Source of the DNA: Kiritimatiellia bacterium
GTDB lineage: Bacteria; Verrucomicrobiota; Kiritimatiellia; UBA8416; JABMPJ01
Direction: 5' to 3'
NCBI GenBank assembly: GCA_030745755.1
Contig: JASLOA010000009.1
Location: 1 to 64,000, forward strand
DNA length: 64,000 nucleotides
Both the position numbers and the translations under genes were made by a program. Positions 17,870 through 25,942 of this stretch are shown one piece after another. The notes under the pieces were generated by a model, which did no database searches, was not told the origin of the DNA, and saw only the letters and a program-made list of their open reading frames with translations. Each line of letters begins with the position of its first letter. Positions within the stretch are counted from its first letter, which is position 1.

Positions 17870-19717
17870 ATGCCGACCATTATGGTTACCTTATTTCCAA
17901 TCGCAGCGGCGGCCGTGGTAGATGTGATTCCGATGCAGATAGTGGCGTTCGGGGCGCTGATGCTGGCGGCGCATTTAGGCAGCAAGCTGTTCAACCGCCT
18001 GAGTCTGCCTGAGCCGGCGGGGCAGTTGCTGGGCGGGATGCTGGTGGGGCCGTGGTTCCTGCGTACGGTCGGCATCCTCGACGGTGCCAACTCACTCTAT
18101 AGCGGCGCCATCGGCGGGTTCACGTTCTTCGTCTTTGTCTTCATTGCCGTGGTGGCGTTCAGTATTGGCGAGGAGCTGCACATCGATCGTCTGAAACACG
18201 TGGGCAAGTCGGCACTCGTCATTTCAATTACACAGGCCATTACCACAATGGTGTTGATCACCGGTGGGTTGTTCCTGATCGCGCGGCGGCCGCTTCTCGA
18301 ATCACTGATGATCGGATCCATCGGCATCGCCACCGCACCTGCCATGACCTTTGTGCTGCTCAACAAGCTCAAGATCGAGGGACGCCTCCGCAACATACTC
18401 GGCAGCGTAGAGGTGCTGTGCGATATCATCGGCGTTATCGTCTTCTCGCTGCTCGTACAGATTGCACAGGGCATGTCGGACGGACACGTCTCCCTCGGTC
18501 GCCTGGCCGCACCGCTGCTTCGTGATCTGGGCATGGCCCATCTTGTGGGTGTGGGCGTGTTTGCAGTGCTCTGGGTTCTCGTGCGACGGCGCCAATCCTT
18601 GGTCGAGCATCATACGGACGCCCTGGCGGCACACGACGGACTCCTGACACGCGTATTGGCCGAGCATCCCTCCCCTTCCGCGCAGGTCTTTTCGGTTGTC
18701 GTTGGCGCCGTGTCTATCGGGGTGGGCATCTCCTACTCCCTGCACTACCCGTTTCTTGTGACCGCAACCTTTGCGGGCTTCCTTGTGGCAAACCTCCATT
18801 CCCGCGCCATCTTCGATTCGCTTAAGATCAGCAACATCGCGGCCCTCTTCAACCTGGGATTCTTCGCTATTGTTGGGTCAACGGTACGTTTCGACTCGTT
18901 TGACAGTTCCGTAGGCCTTGCAGTCGCCATCTACATTGCTGCCCGTGCCGTCGGCAAGGTGTCCGGAACCCACCTGGGCTGCCGCATTGTCGGGGAGGAC
19001 CGTAAAATCAGATCCTGTCTGCCCTACCTTGTCTTCCCGCAGGCCGGTGTTGCTGCGGTGGAAGCGGTCTATGCCGGCGCGATCCTGCAGGATCCGGTAA
19101 TCCCTGCCATTCTACTGCCTTCAATCGTCGTCTTCGAGATCGGCGGCACCCTGATGTCCGGCTTCACGCTCGAGAAATGGCGCAGCTGGGTGGCGGGTGA
19201 AGAGGCCGAACTACGGGCCACAACCAGGGAGAGCGAGCGTACGAGCGACCCGTCGCGCAACCTGCTGCTGTCGGGACTGAGGCAGGATCACGTGATTCTC
19301 GAGCTGAAGGCCGACACGAAAAACAGCGTGATCGAAGCCATGGTCGCCCACGCCCATGGCCTGCCGGGCGGCGAGGATATTCACGAGGAAGAGGCGCTCC
19401 AACTGATTGCCGAACGCGAGAAGCTCTTTGCCACCGGCATGGGCCATGGCCTTGCCATTCCGCACTGCCGTCTGCTCGGCGTCGACACGCCCGTTGTGCT
19501 CTGGGCGCGACTGAAAGAAGGCGTGGTATTTGGCGGTGTGGACAACGAACCGTGCCGACTCATCATCATGATCCTCAGCAGCGTGAGCGATCCCGACTCC
19601 CATATGAAGCTTCTCGGTGCCACCGCTCGCATCCTCGGCAAGCAGGAAACGCGTGAGGCGCTGCTTGAAGCAGAAGATGCAGACGCCTTCATCGCGGCCA
19701 TGAACAGCGCGCCGTAG
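17870..19717 (+). CDS. Cation:proton antiporter fused to PTS EIIA-like domain
   Basis: A membrane transporter of the CPA2/Kef-type family (12-13 helices over about residues 15-435) joined to a C-terminal cytoplasmic domain of about 150 residues that looks like a fructose/nitrogen-type PTS EIIA. The EIIA part contains GLAIPHCR, whose His is the usual phosphorylation site. The fusion implies that ion transport, probably Na+ or K+ for H+, responds to the phosphotransfer state of the cell. I chose the ATG at 17870; no good ribosome site is visible and ATG 17882 or 17927 is possible, while the longer frame to 17789 runs through the tandem repeats. Confidence 0.8.
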   Translation: MPTIMVTLFPIAAAAVVDVIPMQIVAFGALMLAAHLGSKLFNRLSLPEPAGQLLGGMLVGPWFLRTVGILDGANSLYSGAIGGFTFFVFVFIAVVAFSIGEELHIDRLKHVGKSALVISITQAITTMVLITGGLFLIARRPLLESLMIGSIGIATAPAMTFVLLNKLKIEGRLRNILGSVEVLCDIIGVIVFSLLVQIAQGMSDGHVSLGRLAAPLLRDLGMAHLVGVGVFAVLWVLVRRRQSLVEHHTDALAAHDGLLTRVLAEHPSPSAQVFSVVVGAVSIGVGISYSLHYPFLVTATFAGFLVANLHSRAIFDSLKISNIAALFNLGFFAIVGSTVRFDSFDSSVGLAVAIYIAARAVGKVSGTHLGCRIVGEDRKIRSCLPYLVFPQAGVAAVEAVYAGAILQDPVIPAILLPSIVVFEIGGTLMSGFTLEKWRSWVAGEEAELRATTRESERTSDPSRNLLLSGLRQDHVILELKADTKNSVIEAMVAHAHGLPGGEDIHEEEALQLIAEREKLFATGMGHGLAIPHCRLLGVDTPVVLWARLKEGVVFGGVDNEPCRLIIMILSSVSDPDSHMKLLGATARILGKQETREALLEAEDADAFIAAMNSAP

Positions 19718-19745
19718 ATTGGGTAGAGAAGCTGCTATTATGCTA

Positions 19746-19985
19746 TCAGCGGTCCCGGATGATCGGATAGGCCGAAGCCTTCTTGCCTGACCCCACGATG
19801 AGGGTAGCCCCCTTGTCATCACGCATAAGGCGCACGCGGCCGCTCTTCATCGACTTGGTGTGCGGGCTTCTGCCCAGCTCGGTGCCGGTTTCGGTATCCC
19901 AGAAAATCAGGTGGTTGCCCGTGATGGCGGCCAGGTAGCGCCAGCTTGCGACAAAGGTGATATCCAGCACGCGCTTGGTGCCCCG
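19746..19985 (-). pseudogene. Remnant of a beta-propeller-like gene cut by a repeat
   Basis: Reading leftward, an open frame of about 75 codons encodes a WD40-like run (NHLIFWDTETGTELGR) and then stops at 19746. Immediately upstream the frame ends at a TGA that belongs to the adjoining repeat element (GGCTATGACGGGGC). The start codon that remains is only GTG with no ribosome site. It therefore looks like the 3' end of a larger gene lost at the repeat junction. A short real gene cannot be excluded. Confidence 0.4.
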
Positions 19986-20053
19986 TCATAGCCCGGCGAG
20001 AATCGCCGGGGACTTAGCGAGCAACCCAAACCGTCCCTGTCTAGACGCCATTC
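19982..20053. repeat. Partial copy of the MITE-like repeat
   Basis: The core TCATAGCCCGGCGAGAATCG followed by CCGGGG matches the hairpin seen at 9298 and 8330, and the far end CTAGACGCCATTC at 20041-20053 resembles the terminal repeat of the intact elements. The left end is missing. It joins the gene remnant on one side and the stop of the ABC exporter on the other. Confidence 0.55.
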
Positions 20054-20057
20054 AACG

Positions 20058-21800
20058 CTACAGGATGTTGCGATTGTACAGGTCGCGGTAGTATCCGCCG
20101 GCCTCCACCAGTTCGGCGTGGGCGCCGTGTTCAACGATGCGGCCGTTGCGCAGCACGTAGGTGTAGTCGGCATTGCGGACGGTCGAGAGACGATGGGCAA
20201 TCACGAGCGTGGAGCGGCCCCGGCAGAGCGTTTCCATCGACTGCTGGATCAATTCTTCCGACTCCGAGTCGAGTGAGGACGTGGCCTCGTCGAAGATCAG
20301 TACCGGCGGATCCTTCAGGAAGAGGCGCGCGATAGAGATGCGCTGCTTCTGGCCTCCGGAGAGCTTGACGCCCCGCTCCCCGACAAGCGTATCGAACCCA
20401 TCGGGCAAACTCCTGATGAAGGTGTAGATATGGGCACTGCGGGCTGCCGCGTGAAGCTCATCTTCCGTAGCGTCGGGTCGTCCGAACATGATGTTTTCGC
20501 GAATCGTGGTATCGAACAGAAAGACGTTCTGCTGAACGATGCCGACATGCCTCCGCAGGTCGCGCACCTGGAGATCCATGATGTTGTGTCCATCGATCTC
20601 GATGGCGCCGCCCTGCGCTTCGTAGAAGCGGGGGATCAAAGCCGCCAAGCTTGACTTCCCCGCTCCGGATTCACCGACCAGGGCTACCGTCTTGCCCGGC
20701 GGGACATGCAACGAGACATCCTGCAACACCCACGTGGGGGAAGCCGGATCGTACTTGAAGGTAACCCCTGTGAATCTGATGTCGCCCTTGACGGTCTCGA
20801 GTTGCCGCGCATCCGGCCGATCGGCGATTTCCGGCTCCTCGTCCATTATTTTCGCGAACCGCTCAAACGCCGTTGCGCCCTGCTGGTACTGTTCCATGAA
20901 CATGGTCAGGCGGCGGATCGGCTGGAACATATAGCGCTGATACATCAGGAAGCCGACCAGGGCCGGCAGCTCGAGGCGGCCCACGTACACCAGCAGCATG
21001 CCGCCGCCAATGATCAGCACGGAGCAGAACTCCAGGAAGAACATCATGCCCGAGTGAAACCCGGCCATGTGATGATACATGTCGCTCTTGGCCGTCAGGA
21101 ACTCGTTGTTGACGTCATCGAACCGGTCGACGGCATAGGTCTCCTTGGCATAGGACTGGACCTCGCGGATTCCCTGGATCGCATTCTCGACATTACTGTT
21201 GATGTCCGCCACGCGGACCCTCACCTCGCGAAAGGTGCGGCGCAGGCGCACACGGAAGACGTTGCCCCAGAGGAGGAGTATCGGCATCGGGACCAGAACG
21301 ATCAGCGCCATCTCCCAGTTGATGATGAACATGAAGACGAAGGAGCCGATGAGGAGGCACCCGGAGATGAAGAGATCCTCGGGACCATGGTGCGCCAGCT
21401 CGCTGATGGTGAAAAGGTCGTTGGAGATCCGGGACATGATGTGCCCGGTCTTGGTATTGTCGAAGTAGCGGAACGAGAGCTTCTGCAGGTGCCGGAAAAG
21501 GTCCGAGCGCATATCCGTCTCAATGCGGGTGCCCAGGATGTGGCCCCACTTCACGTTGATGAACTCCGCCAGCGCCATGAGGAGGATCAGGGCACCGATG
21601 ATCCCGATTGTGGTCCAGATCTCCGCAAGCGTCGCCTGCGCGAGTTGCTCCTTGTTCAACATGCGCACCACGAGATACGGAATCGCAATGATGAACAGCG
21701 CCCGCAGTGCAGCCGTGATCAAGTCCAGCGCGAACAGGGAACGATGCGGACGGTAGTATGCCGCGAAGCGTTTCAGCATGTGCTGGTTGTCTGGGGTCAT
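20058..21800 (-). CDS. ABC exporter, MsbA-like half transporter
   Basis: A fused membrane and ATPase protein of 580 residues that works as a dimer to export lipids or drugs. Six helices lie in residues 15-310. The ATPase follows with Walker A GESGAGKSS near 375, the signature LSGGQKQRISIAR, and Walker B VLIFDEATSSLD, with a switch His in IAHRLSTV. The ATG at 21800 is preferred because GGGAG lies just before it; the frame reaches four codons further. MsbA-type lipid A export is possible, but sequence alone does not fix the substrate. Confidence 0.9.
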   Translation of the reverse strand: MTPDNQHMLKRFAAYYRPHRSLFALDLITAALRALFIIAIPYLVVRMLNKEQLAQATLAEIWTTIGIIGALILLMALAEFINVKWGHILGTRIETDMRSDLFRHLQKLSFRYFDNTKTGHIMSRISNDLFTISELAHHGPEDLFISGCLLIGSFVFMFIINWEMALIVLVPMPILLLWGNVFRVRLRRTFREVRVRVADINSNVENAIQGIREVQSYAKETYAVDRFDDVNNEFLTAKSDMYHHMAGFHSGMMFFLEFCSVLIIGGGMLLVYVGRLELPALVGFLMYQRYMFQPIRRLTMFMEQYQQGATAFERFAKIMDEEPEIADRPDARQLETVKGDIRFTGVTFKYDPASPTWVLQDVSLHVPPGKTVALVGESGAGKSSLAALIPRFYEAQGGAIEIDGHNIMDLQVRDLRRHVGIVQQNVFLFDTTIRENIMFGRPDATEDELHAAARSAHIYTFIRSLPDGFDTLVGERGVKLSGGQKQRISIARLFLKDPPVLIFDEATSSLDSESEELIQQSMETLCRGRSTLVIAHRLSTVRNADYTYVLRNGRIVEHGAHAELVEAGGYYRDLYNRNIL

Positions 21801-21866
21801 GGCCGCTCCCATTCATAAGAACGGCATGAGCCTACGCTGCGAAGATCTGGAGTCAAGCCTCGGGAT

Positions 21867-22538
21867 CTATTCGGCCAGCTCCAAATCGAATACACGCGCC
21901 GCATGCTTGATTATGAGAAGGGCAAGCTGTTCAGGCGTTGCATCCGGGGCGTGCTCATTCAAGCCCGTCACCGAACCCGAGGGCCGCGCTGCTTCGACGA
22001 GTTTGCAGAACAGCTTCTCGTGGTCGACAAAGACGATGCTGCCGTGCTGAAAGACGCCTTTGCGGGTGACCCGCTGCGCGTTGCCGGCCACTTTACGCCC
22101 ATCGATCACGATCTCATTGGCCGCCTGGCCGTGGAAGCAAATGTTCGTACTGGGCATGCGCCATTTCGCGTTCTCGCACTCCTGCGCCTCCACACCCAGC
22201 TCTCGAAATGAGGAGAGGAAGATCTCTTTGAATCGTTCGCGCAGATCAATCGCCCGGTAGTGAGGCGGCAGCCGTGAGGGCCAGAAGAAGGCGTAGGTCA
22301 GATCGTCCTTGTGCAGCACCGCGGCACCACCGGTGAATCGCTTGACCGCCACGGTACCGTGTTCGCGACAGGCCTCAATACTGAGCACATCAATCTGCTG
22401 GGAGCAACCCAGTGAAATGGCTTCCGGCTTCCATGTATAGAGCCGCAGGCACGGCATGAGCGAATCCTGCATGGCTTCGTCACGCGCCATGTTCTCGGTC
22501 GCCGGAGAGTCGGGTGTATAGGTGGCTTCTAAGTGCAT
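21867..22538 (-). CDS. Lipoate-protein ligase A / octanoyltransferase family
   Basis: A 223-residue member of the BPL/LplA/LipB fold, which attaches lipoate or octanoate to lipoyl domains. The characteristic RFTGGAAVLHKDDLTYAF segment matches the RxxGGGAVxHD motif of the family, and KVAGNAQRVTRKG includes the active-site Lys environment. The C-terminal accessory domain of E. coli LplA is absent, as in LipM and small LplA proteins. ATG 22538 follows a GTG directly; ribosome site weak. The gene stands alone, so whether it scavenges lipoate or transfers octanoate is open. Confidence 0.85.
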   Translation of the reverse strand: MHLEATYTPDSPATENMARDEAMQDSLMPCLRLYTWKPEAISLGCSQQIDVLSIEACREHGTVAVKRFTGGAAVLHKDDLTYAFFWPSRLPPHYRAIDLRERFKEIFLSSFRELGVEAQECENAKWRMPSTNICFHGQAANEIVIDGRKVAGNAQRVTRKGVFQHGSIVFVDHEKLFCKLVEAARPSGSVTGLNEHAPDATPEQLALLIIKHAARVFDLELAE

Positions 22539-22585
22539 CACCGATGTATTTTACAGGAGTGCTCGCAAGGACACAATACCGGGTT

Positions 22586-23236
22586 TCAACCTGGCCGCCT
22601 GAGCGTGTGGCCTTTCCACTCGATCGTGCCTTCTGCGCTGAGGCGTGTGATGAGACGCGAGAGGGATTCGGGGGTGGTGCTGATGGCCGCCGCGAGGTCT
22701 TTCTTCGAGATATCCAGCTCGACCTCGGCTGCGGCGCCATAGTGCTCATCGAGAAAGGCGAAGAAGCGGGTCTCGACATCGTGCAGTGTCAGCTCCTGGA
22801 TGCGCCCCGTGAGATAACGCATCTTGGTCATGAGATGCCCGATGAAACCGGCCCGGAAATCGGGATCGCCCAGCAGACGGTGAATCTCCGTGCGCGGCAA
22901 AACGACAAGCCGTGTTCCGGCGATACATTCGGCCGTCACGGGATAGCGATCACTCTCAAACAGGATCACCTCGGCGAATACCCCGTTGGCGCCAATGACC
23001 CTGATCGTCACGTCGCGCCCGTCAGGCGTGGTTCGATAGAGCTGAACCTTGCCTTCCACAACCAGGTACATTGACGAGCCCTGCTGCCCTTCATGAAAGA
23101 TCACTTCACGCCGGGCATGATCTTCAACCCGGGCCACCTGCGACAGGGCACGGTAACCGGCGTCCGGCAATCCCTCAAAGAACTCCGCCCGCCTTAAGAG
23201 CGTCTCAACCTGTAACTGGTGTGCATTCATAGGCAT
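22586..23236 (-). CDS. Crp/Fnr-family regulator lacking Fe-S cysteines
   Basis: A 216-residue regulator with an N-terminal cyclic-nucleotide-binding-like beta barrel and a C-terminal winged helix. The recognition helix TPESLSRLITRL has the E-xx-S-R pattern that in FNR contacts TTGAT half-sites. Only one Cys is present, so there is no FNR-type [4Fe-4S] cluster; this resembles Dnr/HcpR regulators that sense NO, possibly through haem. It is divergent from hcp, with a perfect TTGAT-N4-ATCAA site between. ATG 23236 has AGGA before it; ATG 23230 is an alternative. A longer frame to 23749 overlaps hcp and is rejected. Confidence 0.88.
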   Translation of the reverse strand: MPMNAHQLQVETLLRRAEFFEGLPDAGYRALSQVARVEDHARREVIFHEGQQGSSMYLVVEGKVQLYRTTPDGRDVTIRVIGANGVFAEVILFESDRYPVTAECIAGTRLVVLPRTEIHRLLGDPDFRAGFIGHLMTKMRYLTGRIQELTLHDVETRFFAFLDEHYGAAAEVELDISKKDLAAAISTTPESLSRLITRLSAEGTIEWKGHTLRRPG

Positions 23237-23285
23237 TAGTCCTGAGAAGCCTGACCGCGGTCTATACCCATTTCTTCTCCGTTTC

Positions 23286-23327
23286 TTGATCCATATCAAG
23301 GAACCGAAATTCCATGCGTGTGATGAT
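23286..23327 (+). promoter_or_regulatory. FNR-type binding site and class II promoter for hcp
   Basis: TTGATCCATATCAA at 23286-23299 is a perfect TTGAT-N4-ATCAA palindrome. A TGT-GATGAT extended -10 lies at 23319-23327, so the site is centred near -41.5 of a start at about 23334, the class II FNR spacing. The hcp start at 23372 follows. The divergent regulator begins 50 bases away on the other side and may also be controlled from here. This is prediction from sequence and spacing. Confidence 0.75.
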
Positions 23328-23371
23328 ACGCCCTTCATTGAACGGGAACCAACCCAAATAGGAGAGACCAG

Positions 23372-25021
23372 ATGAGTATGTTTTGCTACCAGTGTGAACA
23401 GACGGCCAAAGGCGAAGGATGCACGAAGTTCGGGGTGTGCGGGAAAGATCCCGACGTAGCCGCACTCCAGGATCTCCTGGTCCACGCGGCAAAGGGCATC
23501 TCGATGTACGCCTACCGCGCCGGTAAGCTCGGGCTTCACGATCGCGACATCGATCTCTTTGTCGTCGAGGCCCTCTTCACCACGGTGACCAACGTGAACT
23601 TCGACGCAGATCGTCTGGAGGCACTCCTGCGTCGCGCCTCTGAACTCAAGGAGCAGGCCCGCGCACTCTACCATTATGCCGCCATCAAGGCCGGCAACAT
23701 CGAAGAGGAGCTGTCCGGTCCCGCCATGTGGCAGCCGGCGTCTGATCACGAGGGCCTACTGACCGAGGGACGCGAGGTCGGTATCCTGGTCCGTCGCGAG
23801 CAGCTGGGCGAGGACATCACGGCGCTGGTCGAACTCCTCACCTACGGACTCAAGGGCACTGCAGCCTATGCGGACCATGCCGCTATCCTCGGCAAGGAAG
23901 ATCGGGGCGTCTACATGTTCTTCCACGAGGCCCTCGACTTCCTGACGAAGGAGAACCTGGGCGTTGAAGACCTACTGGGCATGAACCTGCGCTGTGGTGA
24001 GGTCAACCTGAAGGTCATGGAGCTACTCGACCACGCCAACACGGGCGCCTACGGCCACCCCGAACCCACCGCCGTTCGCGTCGAACCGGTCAAGGGCAAG
24101 GCGATCCTCGTTTCGGGTCACGACCTGAAGGACCTTGCTGAGCTCTTGGAGCAGACCGAGGGCGAAGGAATCAACATCTACACGCACGGCGAGATGCTTC
24201 CCGCCCACGCCTATCCCGAGCTCAAGAAGTACACCCATCTCGCGGGGAACTACGGCGGGGCATGGCAGGACCAGCGGAAAGAATTCGAGGCCTTCCCGGG
24301 CGCGATCCTGATGACGACCAACTGCATCCAGAGTCCACACGACAGCTACAAGGCCCGCATCTTCACGACCGGACTCGTGGCCTGGCCGGGCGTAACCCAC
24401 ATTGAGGGGAACGACTACGCCGCCGTGATTGACGCAGCCCTGGAAGCCGATGGCTTCACGGAAGACGGGTCCGACAAGACCATCACGGTCGGGTTTGCCC
24501 ACAACGCCGTGATGGGCGTGGCCGACACGGTGATCGACGCCGTCAAGGGTGGCGATATTCGCCACTTCTTCCTGATCGGTGGATGCGATGGCGCCAAGAG
24601 CGGACGCAACTACTACACCGAGCTGGCTGAAGCCGTGCCGGAAGATTGCGTCATCCTGACGCTGGCCTGCGGTAAGTTCCGCTTCAACAAGCTCGACTTC
24701 GGTGACATTGGCGGCATCCCGCGCCTGCTGGACTGCGGTCAGTGCAACGACGCCTACTCGGCCATCCAGATCGCGGTTGCCCTGGCCGACGCGTTCGATA
24801 CGGACGTGAACAGCCTGCCGCTCTCGCTGGTGCTCTCCTGGTACGAGCAGAAAGCTGTATGTATTCTGCTTTCGTTGCTCCACCTGGGGATCAAGGACAT
24901 CCGCTTGGGCCCGAGCCTGCCGGCCTTTGTAACACCGGCCGTGCTGCAGGTGCTCGTGGATACGTTCGGCATCAAGCCGATCGGAACGGCTGAGGATGAC
25001 TTGAAAGCCATCCTTGGCTAA
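23372..25021 (+). CDS. hcp: Hybrid cluster protein (hydroxylamine reductase)
   Basis: Hcp, 549 residues, carries a [4Fe-4S] and a hybrid [4Fe-2S-2O] cluster. It was first described as a hydroxylamine reductase and is now regarded mainly as a high-affinity NO reductase. The N-terminal ligands Cys5, Cys8, Cys17 and Cys23 give C-x2-C-x8-C-x5-C, the class I form of strict anaerobes. The middle and C-terminal cysteines (GGCDGAKSGRNYY, LDCGQCND) fit the hybrid-cluster ligands. A GGAG ribosome site precedes the ATG. A ferredoxin gene follows 42 bases later. The FNR-type site upstream suggests induction under anaerobic nitrosative stress. Confidence 0.95.
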   Translation: MSMFCYQCEQTAKGEGCTKFGVCGKDPDVAALQDLLVHAAKGISMYAYRAGKLGLHDRDIDLFVVEALFTTVTNVNFDADRLEALLRRASELKEQARALYHYAAIKAGNIEEELSGPAMWQPASDHEGLLTEGREVGILVRREQLGEDITALVELLTYGLKGTAAYADHAAILGKEDRGVYMFFHEALDFLTKENLGVEDLLGMNLRCGEVNLKVMELLDHANTGAYGHPEPTAVRVEPVKGKAILVSGHDLKDLAELLEQTEGEGINIYTHGEMLPAHAYPELKKYTHLAGNYGGAWQDQRKEFEAFPGAILMTTNCIQSPHDSYKARIFTTGLVAWPGVTHIEGNDYAAVIDAALEADGFTEDGSDKTITVGFAHNAVMGVADTVIDAVKGGDIRHFFLIGGCDGAKSGRNYYTELAEAVPEDCVILTLACGKFRFNKLDFGDIGGIPRLLDCGQCNDAYSAIQIAVALADAFDTDVNSLPLSLVLSWYEQKAVCILLSLLHLGIKDIRLGPSLPAFVTPAVLQVLVDTFGIKPIGTAEDDLKAILG

Positions 25022-25063
25022 AGGAAGATGGAGATTAGGGATAAAGATTAGGGAGACAACACC

Positions 25064-25855
25064 ATGAAACGCAAGATTATCAAGATCGATGAAGATCTCT
25101 GCAACGGCTGTGGTAACTGCATCACGGCCTGCGCCGAAGGCGCCCTGGAACTGGTGGATGGCAAAGCGAAAATCGTGAAAGATCTGTTGTGTGACGGGTT
25201 CGGCGACTGCATGGGCGAATGTCCAACCGGGGCCCTGACGATCGAAGAGCGCGATTGCGCCGCCTTTGACCAGCAGGCCGTGGAAGAGCACCTGCTCGAG
25301 AGCAGCGGCCAGGCCGCCGTGGACCGCATGAAGGCTGCAGCAGAACGCCACGTGCCAAAGCCCGAAACACCCCCACCCCTGCCTCACGGTGGCGGGGGGT
25401 GTCCCGGAACACGCATGCGCATGGCCAAGCCGGAAGCAGCCGTGGAACCGACGACGACAGGTGCGGGAGTGCCCGGCCAGGTCATTAAGTCGGACCTGCA
25501 ACAGTGGCCGGTACAGCTACACCTGGTGTCGCCGGGTGCTCCGTTCTTCATGAACAAGGAGCTGGTCGTGCTCAGCACGTGTGCCCCGATCGCTTCGGCC
25601 GATGCGCATTGGCGCTACATTCGCGGGCGCGGCGTGGTGGTGGCCTGCCCGAAACTGGACCGGACGGAACCGTACGTCGGCAAGCTGGCGGCTATATTGC
25701 AGGATAAGACCATTCCGAAGGTTATCTGTCTTCGGATGGAAGTGCCCTGCTGTGGTGGACTGACTCATATTGTTGAGCAGGCGATTGCTGAAAGCGGACG
25801 CACCGACCTGGTCTTTGAAGAGGTCACCGTTGGTGTGGACGGCACGATTCGTTGA
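25064..25855 (+). CDS. 4Fe-4S ferredoxin partner of Hcp, one cluster-cysteine missing
   Basis: A 263-residue iron-sulfur protein. Residues 13-23 hold a full C-x2-C-x2-C-x3-C site. The second site has Cys43, Cys49 and Cys53, but Phe46 replaces the usual second cysteine, so it probably binds a 3Fe cluster or none. A linker rich in Pro, Gly and His follows. The C-terminal half has Cys residues in LSTCAPIASADAHW, VVACPKLD and MEVPCCGG, as in ferredoxins that accompany hcp in anaerobes and supply it with electrons. GGGAG precedes the ATG; co-transcription with hcp is likely. Confidence 0.88.
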   Translation: MKRKIIKIDEDLCNGCGNCITACAEGALELVDGKAKIVKDLLCDGFGDCMGECPTGALTIEERDCAAFDQQAVEEHLLESSGQAAVDRMKAAAERHVPKPETPPPLPHGGGGCPGTRMRMAKPEAAVEPTTTGAGVPGQVIKSDLQQWPVQLHLVSPGAPFFMNKELVVLSTCAPIASADAHWRYIRGRGVVVACPKLDRTEPYVGKLAAILQDKTIPKVICLRMEVPCCGGLTHIVEQAIAESGRTDLVFEEVTVGVDGTIR

Positions 25856-25904
25856 TCGCGCCATATTTCGCTACCGCACGATTGCCAAGCTTAGAGGTTG
25901 TGTG

Positions 25905-25939
25905 ACAGACTACAGCTAATTGAACTAGCTGGAGTCTGT
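25905..25939 (+). promoter_or_regulatory. Hairpin covering the ribosome site of the next gene
   Basis: ACAGACTACAGCTA (25905-25918) pairs with TAGCTGGAGTCTGT (25926-25939) with one A-G mismatch and a 7-base loop. The 3' arm contains GGAG at 25931-25934, the ribosome site for the ATG at 25943, so a folded transcript would block translation. Either a translational control element or an operator palindrome is possible; there is no U-run for a terminator. Confidence 0.65.
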
Positions 25940-25942
25940 CCC

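Noticed and set aside
23237-23749. N-terminal extension of the Crp/Fnr gene
   Set aside because: The extra 170 residues would be antisense to hcp and overlap the FNR box; the fold starts at MPMNAHQ.
24023-25501. Long minus-strand frame across hcp and the ferredoxin
   Set aside because: Antisense shadow of two confidently identified genes; no family similarity or ribosome site.
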